Shown here piece by piece: positions 26,607 through 35,394 of a stretch of 64,000 bases of DNA. This stretch comes from JAFEDN01 sp963844565 (GTDB lineage: Bacteria; Pseudomonadota; Gammaproteobacteria; Coxiellales; Coxiellaceae), in NCBI GenBank assembly GCA_963844565.1, contig CAWJON010000001.1, forward strand, positions 62,001 through 126,000. Direction: 5' to 3'. The notes under the pieces are model-generated. The model was not told the origin of the DNA. It saw only the letters and a program-made list of their open reading frames with translations, and did not search any database. The position numbers and the translations under genes are program-made. How positions within the stretch are numbered: the stretch's first letter is position 1; each line of letters opens with the position of its first letter.

Positions 26607-28673
26607 ATGAATGATGCTGCTGAAGCGACTCCTCCACCCCTTGATAATATCAGTTCTGTTCTCCCGCACTCTCAAGAAAATCTTGCCGAAATTACATTAA
26701 AAGCTGTCATACTTGCTGTGATAATTACCGCTGTTTTAGGGGCTGCTAATGCTTATTTAGCGCTGAAACTAGGACAAACCATTTCCGCCTCCATCCCTGC
26801 TGCTATTATCGCTATGGGCGCTCTGCGCTTCTTTAGAAAACACAATATTTTAGAAAACAACATCGTCCAAACGGCTGCCTCAGCTGGAGAGGGAGTGGCG
26901 TGCGCCATCGCCTTTGTGCTCCCCGCTCTTCTGATTACCGGCTACTGGAAATATTTCCACTATTGGGAAACCATGTTGATCACACTGATTGGCGGCATCC
27001 TTGGGGTTTTATTTTCTATCCCTTTGCGGCGGATCATGCTTAATTATCCTACCCTTCGGTTCCCAGAGGGCACAGCAATCGGCAATGTGCTAAAGGCGAG
27101 CGCTTCAGGGCGAACCAAAATGCAATATTTAGTTAAAGGAGGATTGGTTGGTGGTGGGATTGGTTTATTTCAAACCGGCTTTAAAATACTGGCTGAATAT
27201 CTTCCGCTGTGGAAATTAAACGGAAACTTTCTTTTTGGAATGACTTTCGGTTTTTCACCAGCATTAATTGCTGCTGGCTTTATTGTCGGTATGCAAGCTT
27301 GTGTTAGCATTTTAGTCGGCATCGTTTTGGCATGGGTTATCGGTATTCCTATTTATTCCCATATCTATGGCGTTACCCAACCCGGAAATCTTTACGATAT
27401 GGCAATGGCATTACGTGCGGATCACATTCGCTTTATCGGCGTCGGCACTATGCTAATGGGCGGTCTATGGACTTTACTGAGTTTAATCAAACCCATTGTA
27501 AACAGTCTATCTGCTTCATTCAGTTCATTAAGGGAAGCGCGTAATCAAAAACGTCCTGCGGCTAAATTGGCAAGAGTAGAACGCGATATTCCCATTACTT
27601 ACGTGGCTTTTGGTACTCTGTTCTTGGCTATTTGTGCTTTCTTCACCTTCATGCATTTTTTTAATATGAGTGGCCTGCCACTTTCAAATACTTTACGCTA
27701 TGGAATCAGCGGCTTCTCCGTAGTTTATTTGTTGATTATTGGATTTTTGCTTGCTTCTGTCTGCGCCTACCTGGTTGGATTAGTGGGCGTAACCAATAAT
27801 CCACTTTCTGGACTATTATTGGGATCGGTTTTATTAACTTCCTTAATTCTTTTACCGATTTTTTCACATATTATTCACGTCAACCCCACCGCGATTAAAG
27901 CAGTTATTTCCGTCGTTATTATTATTACCACTGTCGTGGCAACCGCGACGGTTATTTCCGGAGAAAACCTCCAGGACCTTAAAGCGGGCCAAATGGTTGG
28001 TGCAACCCCCTGGAAACAACAAATTATGCTTTTGGTGGGTGTTATCGTCGCTGCCATCGTAGTAGGCCCCGTATTAGAGTTGCTCTTCAATGCTTACGGA
28101 ATCTCTGGAATTTTTCCTCATGCCGGTATGCCTCCTGCGCAAATGCTCGCAGCGCCACAAGCCGGCTTAATGGCTGCTGTCGCCCAAGGCGTATTGGGTC
28201 ACTCTCTTCCTTGGAAGGATATTAGCGTAGGAATTGTTATTGCTATTGTAGCCATCTTCGTAGACGAGTTTTTAAAGAAAAGACAATCTCGACTTCCCAT
28301 CTTGGCTATTGGTATTGGGATTTATCTTCCTCCTGAGATCACCACAGCGGTGGTTCTGGGCGGTGTAATTAACTATCTTTGCAAAAGAGTGATCGCTCGA
28401 CGCGCAAAAGGCGAAGGAGCAGGCGAAATTCAATCCAAAATAGATGGGGGCTTTGAGCAAGGCAATTTATTATCTTGCGGCTTAGTGGCAGGAGCGGCTT
28501 TAATGGGCGTTATCCTGGCCATACCTTTTGTTCTAAAAGGCAGTTCTGACGCCTTAAGACTAGTTTCTGATAAATTCGTCCCCATTGCAGACGTATTAGG
28601 CCTTATCATCATTACTTTACTTTGCGTTTGGTTATACTGGACAACGATTAGAGCCCCAAAAGCGGGTGCATAA
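26607..28673 (+). CDS. OPT-family oligopeptide transporter
   Basis: 688 residues with about 15 hydrophobic segments. The family signature ENNIVQTAASAGEGVA lies near residue 90, with the conserved LRFPEGTAIGNVLKAS. It matches the bacterial OPT type (TIGR00733-like) that takes up peptides or metal-chelate compounds. The ATG at 26607 has GGGAA upstream; an earlier in-frame GTG/ATG lies inside tgt and is not family-like. It follows tgt by 28 bases, so it may be co-transcribed with the queuosine genes. Confidence 0.88.
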   Translation: MNDAAEATPPPLDNISSVLPHSQENLAEITLKAVILAVIITAVLGAANAYLALKLGQTISASIPAAIIAMGALRFFRKHNILENNIVQTAASAGEGVACAIAFVLPALLITGYWKYFHYWETMLITLIGGILGVLFSIPLRRIMLNYPTLRFPEGTAIGNVLKASASGRTKMQYLVKGGLVGGGIGLFQTGFKILAEYLPLWKLNGNFLFGMTFGFSPALIAAGFIVGMQACVSILVGIVLAWVIGIPIYSHIYGVTQPGNLYDMAMALRADHIRFIGVGTMLMGGLWTLLSLIKPIVNSLSASFSSLREARNQKRPAAKLARVERDIPITYVAFGTLFLAICAFFTFMHFFNMSGLPLSNTLRYGISGFSVVYLLIIGFLLASVCAYLVGLVGVTNNPLSGLLLGSVLLTSLILLPIFSHIIHVNPTAIKAVISVVIIITTVVATATVISGENLQDLKAGQMVGATPWKQQIMLLVGVIVAAIVVGPVLELLFNAYGISGIFPHAGMPPAQMLAAPQAGLMAAVAQGVLGHSLPWKDISVGIVIAIVAIFVDEFLKKRQSRLPILAIGIGIYLPPEITTAVVLGGVINYLCKRVIARRAKGEGAGEIQSKIDGGFEQGNLLSCGLVAGAALMGVILAIPFVLKGSSDALRLVSDKFVPIADVLGLIIITLLCVWLYWTTIRAPKAGA

Positions 28674-28677
28674 GCAA

Positions 28678-30057
28678 TTAACATTCAGGGAAATTAACCG
28701 CTAACCCACCCAAAGATGTTTCTTTATAGATATGTTTCATATCTTTTCCGAGGATATTCATCGTCTTGATAACCGTATCAAGGGAAACTTTATGTTGACC
28801 ATTTTCAGCCAGCGCCAAACAAGCCGCATTAATGGCCTTTATCGCCCCCATTGCATTGCGTTCAATACAAGGAATTTGCACCAAACCTCGGGGAGGATCG
28901 CAGGGCAAGCCCAAATTGTGTTCCATCCCTATTTCCGCTGCATTTTCAATTTGCTCCAGAGTTCCTCCTAAAACCGCCGTTAAAGCCCCTGCAGCCATAG
29001 AACAGGCTACCCCTACTTCACCCTGGCATCCTACTTCAGCGCCAGAAATAGAGGCTTTTAGCTTGTATAAGATGGCAATTGCCCCAGCTGTTAATAAAAA
29101 TTCCACAACTTTTTCTGGGCCCGCTCCTTCATAAAAGTTTTTAAAGTACTGCAGAACCGCCGGGATTATACCAGCTGCACCATTGGTAGGAGCAGTCACC
29201 ACTCGTCCTCCAGCGGCATTCTCTTCATTTACCGCCATGGCATACACATTAATCCAATTCATGACATCAGGATGATTGCGATTCGGCTTACCCAATTGAA
29301 GTAACTTCTTATGGATTTTACCCGCCCGCCTTTGTACGTTTAGACCACCCGGTAAAATGCCTTCCATCTCGCAACCTTTATCAATACACGCAGCCATTAC
29401 ATCAGCAATTTCTAATAGCTTAGTTTTTATTTCGTTTTCAGGGCGAAAAAATTTTTCATTGTCCATCATTAGCTGGCTAATGGACAATTGGTTTAACTGG
29501 CACAATTTCAAAAGTTCATCGGCGCTGCTAAATAAGTAAGGCGGCAGTTCGGTATCTTGCGGGGGATTTCCAAACTCTTTTTGGGTGACGATAAAACCGC
29601 CTCCAACTGAAAAATAGATCTCTGAGAATAAGACCGAGGATGAATCCTGTGGTGTTGAATAAGCCGTTAATTTTAAGGCATTGGTATGCTGCGGCAATCT
29701 TTCGGTTCGGCGAAAGATTAAATCTCTTTCCAAAAAAAATGGAATATTTTTTTGATCTAACAATGAAACTTGGTTTTTTTCCTGAACTTTTTCCCAAAAT
29801 TCTAATATTTTCTCAGGATCAATGTTTTGGGGTTCTTCACCAAACAAGCCTGCAATAATCGCCTTATCGGTACCATGTCCTTTACCCGTCAATGCTAGAG
29901 ATCCATACAACTCAATGACGATACGAGATACCTGATTAAAAACTCCGTTCTTTTGTAGCTCCAAAAGGAAGGAGCGTGACGCTTTCATGGGACCAACTGT
30001 ATGCGAACTTGAAGGCCCAATACCAATCTTAAAGATTTCAAAAACACTGATATACAT
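28678..30057 (-). CDS. sdaA: L-serine ammonia-lyase (iron-sulfur, single chain)
   Basis: 459 residues, the length of SdaA/SdaB. Deaminates L-serine to pyruvate with a 4Fe-4S cluster. Visible: the N-terminal beta domain with IGIGPSSSHTVGPM, and the alpha domain with EMEGILPGGLNVQRRAGKI, TAPTNGAAGIIPAVL, and cysteines in GCQGEVGVACSMAAG and LPCDPPRGLVQIPCIERN. Carbon from serine is typical of amino-acid-using intracellular bacteria. Confidence 0.93.
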   Translation of the reverse strand: MYISVFEIFKIGIGPSSSHTVGPMKASRSFLLELQKNGVFNQVSRIVIELYGSLALTGKGHGTDKAIIAGLFGEEPQNIDPEKILEFWEKVQEKNQVSLLDQKNIPFFLERDLIFRRTERLPQHTNALKLTAYSTPQDSSSVLFSEIYFSVGGGFIVTQKEFGNPPQDTELPPYLFSSADELLKLCQLNQLSISQLMMDNEKFFRPENEIKTKLLEIADVMAACIDKGCEMEGILPGGLNVQRRAGKIHKKLLQLGKPNRNHPDVMNWINVYAMAVNEENAAGGRVVTAPTNGAAGIIPAVLQYFKNFYEGAGPEKVVEFLLTAGAIAILYKLKASISGAEVGCQGEVGVACSMAAGALTAVLGGTLEQIENAAEIGMEHNLGLPCDPPRGLVQIPCIERNAMGAIKAINAACLALAENGQHKVSLDTVIKTMNILGKDMKHIYKETSLGGLAVNFPEC

Positions 30058-30201
30058 TCTTTACCTCACAATGTTTTAATTTTGAGCTAAAAAAAGCTTA
30101 TTTACAAGTAAAGTTGCCAATCTTATGGCCAATTTTTTGAAAAAACAACAAAATAGTACTATGGTTACAGTTAGAAGGTCTTTTTAATAAGGAGAAAAAA
30201 A

Positions 30202-30819
30202 TTGGCAAATACTAAGTCAAAATCTAAAAACAATCATTCAATTTTATCTCACCCTATAGATACAATTAAATACTGGTACGATGAAGTTCAAATTCTTCCG
30301 ACTACTTTTAAGAGAAAGGCAAAATTAGAAGTTAATCGTGGGCTGTTAACGATTCGTCGCTTAAAGAATGAATTAAAAACAGCAAATAAAATGAGTCGAA
30401 AAAAATGGTCATCCAACCGTTCTACACAAAAAGGTAAAACAGCAATTATTAATAAAATCAAAGCGATTAATGTTCGCTTAAGTAGCGCTAAAAACCAACT
30501 TAAGATGGCAAAAACAAAGCAGAAATATTTAAATGCTTTAGAAAAAGCAATTTCGAGCTTTAATAATCTTTTTAGAAAAAAACATGTATCAACTGTGAGA
30601 AGTGTTCAGACCAAAAAGAGGCATAATGTAGCTACTCATCCAACTCATCAACTCACTCATCGCAGGCTCGCTGCACGACGCACGATGCGTCAACGAAAAC
30701 CACATGCCGTACAAAAACAACGTGCCAAGGTTGGGACTAGGGCCAGGAAACAAGCTAAATCGCCACGAATGGGAAGAAAAAGCTTAAAATCCAGCATGAA
30801 AACTAGACGTAGAATTTAA
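30202..30819 (+). CDS. Basic histone H1-like protein
   Basis: 205 residues, strongly Lys/Arg-rich, with an N-terminal helical part (residues about 10-120, KLEVNRGLLTIRRLKNELKTANKM) and a C-terminal unstructured Arg/Lys/His tail (about 125-205). The start is TTG, supported by an AAGGAG 8 bases before it and the absence of a good ATG. It is similar in style to Coxiella Hq1 and chlamydial Hc proteins that compact the nucleoid in the dormant cell form; DNA binding is likely, the homology is not proven. It ends at a strong terminator. Confidence 0.6.
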   Translation: MANTKSKSKNNHSILSHPIDTIKYWYDEVQILPTTFKRKAKLEVNRGLLTIRRLKNELKTANKMSRKKWSSNRSTQKGKTAIINKIKAINVRLSSAKNQLKMAKTKQKYLNALEKAISSFNNLFRKKHVSTVRSVQTKKRHNVATHPTHQLTHRRLAARRTMRQRKPHAVQKQRAKVGTRARKQAKSPRMGRKSLKSSMKTRRRI

Positions 30820-30834
30820 ATCTCACTCGAAGGT

Positions 30835-30876
30835 AAAAAAGCCTAACATTCTTTCGGAATGTCAGGCTTTTTTTTT
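30835..30876 (+). terminator. Intrinsic terminator after the histone-like gene
   Basis: GCCTAACATTC / GAATGTCAGGC with a 5-base loop and one internal mismatch, flanked by A-run and T-run. It may also work for the convergent gene at 30885. Confidence 0.85.
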
Positions 30877-30884
30877 ATAAAGCC

Positions 30885-31304
30885 CTAAGGTGTTGCGGGT
30901 GCATTATTGTTATCCCCACCAGCAGGTTGATTGTTGTTGGGTTCGGTGCCAGGAGGGTTCGTATTATTATTATTTTCCGGATTTTGATCATTTTGTTGTT
31001 GATTATCCGGGTTGTTTGATGTGTTACCTGGTCCAGTGTTTGAATCTGGTGGGAAACCATTGGGATTTAGGGTTGGATTCATACTGGGATTCACATCCGG
31101 ATTTGCAGTATTGGGGTTATTGATTTGATTTGAAGAGGTGTTCTCGTCACTGTTTGGACTCGTGTTGGGGTTGGAGTTCTGGTATCCTGTTCCAGGATTT
31201 ACATTGTTTTCTGGCTGTGCAAATGCACTGCTGAAACCAACAAAGGGGACGGAAACACCGAAAAGCGCTAAAATAGCTAATTTTTTCAAATACTTAGTTT
31301 TCAT
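30885..31304 (-). CDS. Secreted Asn/Pro-rich low-complexity protein
   Basis: 139 residues from the ATG at 31304, which has AGGAGT 6 bases upstream. A Sec signal peptide (MKTKYLKKLAILALFGVSVP..., cleavage near FAQPE) is followed by about 110 residues of Asn, Pro, Gly and Gln repeats. No folded domain is visible. It is probably a periplasmic or surface-exposed flexible protein; function unknown. Confidence 0.6.
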   Translation of the reverse strand: MKTKYLKKLAILALFGVSVPFVGFSSAFAQPENNVNPGTGYQNSNPNTSPNSDENTSSNQINNPNTANPDVNPSMNPTLNPNGFPPDSNTGPGNTSNNPDNQQQNDQNPENNNNTNPPGTEPNNNQPAGGDNNNAPATP

Positions 31305-31375
31305 TATCTTACTCCTCTTTAACATGTCTAGGTAATTATAGCACTTTCATTCAAGCTATTGAAAAATATATAAAT

Positions 31376-32812
31376 TTAAACAACAGTCTCTTTAACTTTC
31401 TGAATCATTAGACTCGTGGAGAAGCCGTGACGAAAGTCTAGTATTTTGACTTCTCCGCCTTTTTCTAAAACACTTTCTGCACCCGCAATTTCCTCTATCC
31501 GGTAGTCGCCACCTTTAACTAAAATGTCCGGTGAAATTTGTCTAATTAAATGTAGCGGCGTATCTTCCTCAAAAGGAACCACCCAATCTACCGAACGCAG
31601 TGCAGCTAAAACTCCCATTCTATCGGCCAAGTCGTTAATAGGACGACTGGAACCTTTAAGCCGTCGAACAGAATTATTGCTATTTACCGCAACGATGAGC
31701 CTTTTTCCCAAAGATTTAGCTTGTAGAAGATATTGGATATGCCCGGCATGTAGAATATCGAAACAACCATTGGTCATTACGACAGTTTCGCCATGGGCCC
31801 TAGCGTCGGCCACTGCTATCATTAATTCCTGCAGGGACAACACCCCTTCAATGACCCCACCTTGCCGTATAACAGCCCGACGTAATTCAGGAACGGTAAT
31901 GGACGCTGCTCCTAATTTCATCACCACTAATCCAGCAGCGATATTGGCTAAACGCACAGCTTCAGATAAATCACGACCCGCTGCTAGCGTTGCAGCCATT
32001 ACTCCAATTACGGTGTCTCCAGCTCCAGTCACATCATACACCTCGCGGGCTTTGGCCTTAAAAAGTTGGGCAGGCCCATTCTTTTCAATTAGTGTCATTC
32101 CTTCTTTACCACGAGTAATGAGCAATCCACCGAGGTCATATTCTTCAATAATTTTCCTGCCGCGGGCTTCAAGATCTTCTTCACTGTGCCAAGGGCCTAC
32201 AATCGCTTCAAATTCAGACTTGTTCGGAGTAACCAACGTGGCCCCTCGGTATTGGGAAAAATCTTTGTTTTTAGGATCTACCAAAATAGGTAAATTTCGC
32301 TCCTTCGCTAACTTGATTAAATGTAACGAATTAACCAACGCGCCTTTTGCGTAATCTGATAAAACCACGACTTGCGCCCGGTCCAGCTCTTGTTGATAAA
32401 CCTCAATCAAAGGAGCATCGTTGACCTGCCGAAAAACTTCCTCAAAATCCATTCTTATTAGCTGTTGTTGCTGTCCTATAACGCGCAATTTTGTCACTGT
32501 CGGGAATCCTGGAACCGCTAACAGCTCACAGTCAACCCCTTGTTTTCTTAAAGCCACTCGCAGTTGATTAGCCTCCTCATCCTCACCCACCAGTCCCAAA
32601 ACTGTTACGCTTCCGCCCAGGCTGGCAATGTTTAAAGCAACGTTGGCGGCTCCGCCAGGACGAATTTCGTTTTGTCTTACATGAATTATCGGAACCGGAG
32701 CTTCAGGAGAAACACGCGAGGCTTGACCGTACCAATAACGATCCAACATTAGGTCGCCATATACTAAAACTCGTATAGAATTAAAATCTGGAACTTGGCC
32801 TTGATCGGGCAT
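31376..32812 (-). CDS. hldE: Bifunctional heptose 7-phosphate kinase / heptose 1-phosphate adenylyltransferase
   Basis: 478 residues; makes ADP-heptose for the LPS inner core. Residues about 1-315 are a PfkB-type kinase (GGAANVALNIASLG, YDVTGAGDTVIGVM). Residues about 340-478 are a nucleotidyltransferase with TNGCFDILHAGHIQYL and VAVNSNNSVRRLKG. It anchors the envelope genes that follow. Start ATG. Confidence 0.95.
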   Translation of the reverse strand: MPDQGQVPDFNSIRVLVYGDLMLDRYWYGQASRVSPEAPVPIIHVRQNEIRPGGAANVALNIASLGGSVTVLGLVGEDEEANQLRVALRKQGVDCELLAVPGFPTVTKLRVIGQQQQLIRMDFEEVFRQVNDAPLIEVYQQELDRAQVVVLSDYAKGALVNSLHLIKLAKERNLPILVDPKNKDFSQYRGATLVTPNKSEFEAIVGPWHSEEDLEARGRKIIEEYDLGGLLITRGKEGMTLIEKNGPAQLFKAKAREVYDVTGAGDTVIGVMAATLAAGRDLSEAVRLANIAAGLVVMKLGAASITVPELRRAVIRQGGVIEGVLSLQELMIAVADARAHGETVVMTNGCFDILHAGHIQYLLQAKSLGKRLIVAVNSNNSVRRLKGSSRPINDLADRMGVLAALRSVDWVVPFEEDTPLHLIRQISPDILVKGGDYRIEEIAGAESVLEKGGEVKILDFRHGFSTSLMIQKVKETVV

Positions 32813-33002
32813 GTTAAGAAATACCTAATTGAAACAATACAGTTAAATTTGTCGATTAGTATAATATTTTTCCTGTTTCATTTCCAGCAGTATTAGTTAA
32901 CCTCAAATTGCTAAATGTACTTTTCGTATTGCAGAGCGCTATAAGAAATATGATAATACAAACACATCTTTGGCTATCTAAATTTAACTTAACAAAATCA
33001 CA

Positions 33003-34397
33003 ATGAAATTATATGCATTGTTAACCTATGCTATTGTAATCACCCTGGTGTTGTTATACACACCAGTCACCAACGACAGCTATTATTATTGGCAATGGGG
33101 ACAACATCTGCAATTGTCTTATTATGACGGTCCACCGTTGATTGGTTATGTTCTCCGGCTTTTTTCTTCGATATTTGGTGACTCTAAGTTTTCATTTATC
33201 CTATTAAATTTACTCTCATTGTTAATCACTACCTGCTGCCTTTATCAGATTGCTAAACGGTGGTTTAGTCTAAGCGTTGTCTGGTTAAGCATCGGCTTTT
33301 GGTTATTAGCGCCAGGGGTGATGCATTACCTTATATTGCAAACAACTTATAATTCATTAATGGTTACTTTCTGGGCGGGAACACTCTATGCATTTATCCA
33401 ATTAATAGAAACGCGAGCTGTTCGTTGGTATTACTTAACTGCCGTTTGCATGGGGTTATTATTATTAAGTCATTACACTGGAATCTTAATTTGTTTATCA
33501 CTGATCATTTACTTGTTATACGACCGAAGCAGTTGGCAACTCATTAAAACCTGGCATTTTTATGCAGCGTTATGCGTTTTTATGGTTCTTATCTCGCCGG
33601 TCATTATTTGGAACCAGCAACATGACTGGATATCCTTTCAATATCAACTACATCATGGTTTTCATCATACTCATAATAGTATCGCATCTCCTATCCGATA
33701 TCTTCTGCAAAGCATTTTTAATTATGGCCTCGTTTCTTTAATATATATTTATTTTTTGATGGTTTATTGGAAAGAAATTATCCGGGACAAACGTTTAATG
33801 TTGTTATTCCTGCCCAGTGGGATCACCTGGTTATTTTTTTTGATTGGTAGTTTTTTCTCACCCTCCACTCCTTGGTGGAATGCGCCATTTTTTTTCACCA
33901 CCAGTTTGTTAACGGCCTATTTTGTCGAAAAGACTTTTTGGAGCAAAACTTTGCGGATTCGCCCACTGTTATTATGTTCTTCTGGATTAATAAGTATATT
34001 AGTGATTGTCATTATCTCTACACCCTATTTAGAGATCAAACGACACAGCAGCAGAAGAGAAGCAGCTGCTGTGCAACAATTTTTACAACAGCACCCATTA
34101 CCTACGGTTGAAGGTAATGTTCTCTTCGCTGAAGATCGTTGGTTAGCTTCACTTTTAAGCTATTATTCCCCGAAGCATCCCTTAATATATGTGCCAAGTT
34201 TAGATTTTGACAGAGGAGGGCAAAACTATTTATGGTGGCAAGAACACACAACAGAAAAAAAAGTGGTTAATGTTTGGTACATTACTACCCAACCCGCTCT
34301 AGAAAATTTAAATATTCTTAAAGGTTGCAACCATATCCCCAACAAAATTTTAATGAATTCAGATTGGCAATTTTTTATCTATCAATGTCACTTATAA
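33003..34397 (+). CDS. GT39-family (ArnT/PMT-like) membrane glycosyltransferase
   Basis: 464 residues with about 10 membrane segments. The first loop contains DSYYYWQWGQHLQLSYYD, with acidic residues typical of the catalytic site of ArnT/PMT-like enzymes that use lipid-linked sugars. The C-terminal periplasmic part is short. It likely modifies lipid A or LPS; the sugar is unknown. It lies 190 bases from the divergent hldE. Confidence 0.8.
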   Translation: MKLYALLTYAIVITLVLLYTPVTNDSYYYWQWGQHLQLSYYDGPPLIGYVLRLFSSIFGDSKFSFILLNLLSLLITTCCLYQIAKRWFSLSVVWLSIGFWLLAPGVMHYLILQTTYNSLMVTFWAGTLYAFIQLIETRAVRWYYLTAVCMGLLLLSHYTGILICLSLIIYLLYDRSSWQLIKTWHFYAALCVFMVLISPVIIWNQQHDWISFQYQLHHGFHHTHNSIASPIRYLLQSIFNYGLVSLIYIYFLMVYWKEIIRDKRLMLLFLPSGITWLFFLIGSFFSPSTPWWNAPFFFTTSLLTAYFVEKTFWSKTLRIRPLLLCSSGLISILVIVIISTPYLEIKRHSSRREAAAVQQFLQQHPLPTVEGNVLFAEDRWLASLLSYYSPKHPLIYVPSLDFDRGGQNYLWWQEHTTEKKVVNVWYITTQPALENLNILKGCNHIPNKILMNSDWQFFIYQCHL

Positions 34398-34421
34398 TCT
34401 GTCGATAGAAAAATTTAAATC

Positions 34422-35291
34422 TTATTCCTTCAAAAAACTTTGCACTTTTTCTTGGCAGAGTATTTCGGTTAGTTGTTGTAATTCTTTTACACTCTGAGAC
34501 AACCAAGCAATGTCTTCTTCGCTGATTGTATATGTTTTTTTATAACGAGCACCGACATAAGCTTCACACAGTTTAGTAAATCGTTTTCTTTTCTCAACAT
34601 GATTCTGTGGAAAAATTTTAATTAAGCGTTGATCCACAATATTAGTTAATCTTCTTAAGGTATCTAAATCATGTGTTTTGGGTCTATAGCGAGTAAAAAC
34701 CAATAACAAAGTGGTATAAAGTTGTTCTGTGGCTTGATGTAATAAAAAAGCAGCTTCATTGTAGTCTTTATTGTTTAAATAAAATCCAAAACCCTTGAAA
34801 AATTTTTTTGCTTTAGAAAACCAATATTCAAAATCTTCTGCTGCCAATTGATAACGTTCATTGTTAGTTAGCTCTCTGGGTTCATTTAATTTCCATTTGC
34901 CAGAGTCATACAGCACAATTCCTTCTTTTTTGATATCGGAAAAAAAATATTGTGCTTTCTCTAAATGGCGATTGATATATTCAATATCATGTACAATCGG
35001 CGAGACTGGAGTTCTGATCTCGCGCAAATTTCCCGTGTCCTCAATAATGTCAGCCTCTAGGTCATGTTGGTGATGGATACTGCGGTTATTGATCACAATC
35101 AACAAATCATAATCGCTCTGATATTGAAAATGTACTCCGTCTTCGACATATTCTTCTTCCACCCAGTTACCTTTAGCATAACTGCCATACAAAATAATTA
35201 TTTCAATATCCGGATATTGCCGAATGGTCTGCACAATTTTATGCAGTTCTCGCTGCTTTATGGTGGGCAGAAATTCTATGCTCGTTTTCAT
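34422..35291 (-). CDS. Single-chain MNT nucleotidyltransferase-HEPN protein
   Basis: 289 residues. N-terminal nucleotidyltransferase with GSYAKG (Gly36, Ser37) and SDYDLLIVI (Asp60, Asp62), separated by an unusual acidic insert. The C-terminal HEPN domain (about 150-280) has the TRYRPKTHDL segment, whose Arg-x5-His fits the relaxed HEPN motif. In split systems the MNT partner AMPylates and silences a HEPN RNase; here both are on one chain, so it may be a self-controlled toxin or a stress/defence protein. Neighbouring accessory ATPase supports an accessory island. Confidence 0.75.
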   Translation of the reverse strand: MKTSIEFLPTIKQRELHKIVQTIRQYPDIEIIILYGSYAKGNWVEEEYVEDGVHFQYQSDYDLLIVINNRSIHHQHDLEADIIEDTGNLREIRTPVSPIVHDIEYINRHLEKAQYFFSDIKKEGIVLYDSGKWKLNEPRELTNNERYQLAAEDFEYWFSKAKKFFKGFGFYLNNKDYNEAAFLLHQATEQLYTTLLLVFTRYRPKTHDLDTLRRLTNIVDQRLIKIFPQNHVEKRKRFTKLCEAYVGARYKKTYTISEEDIAWLSQSVKELQQLTEILCQEKVQSFLKE

Positions 35292-35394
35292 ACAATCACT
35301 TAAAAATATTTCATGGCTTTCATGTCGTCCCTATGTCCCTCAATATATCTAATGCATAAAATAATAAAAATTAATTATTATGTCAATACCGCAG

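Noticed and set aside
31524..32354. 276-codon frame opposite hldE
   Set aside because: Shadow of a GC-richer coding region; the hldE frame has full-length domains.
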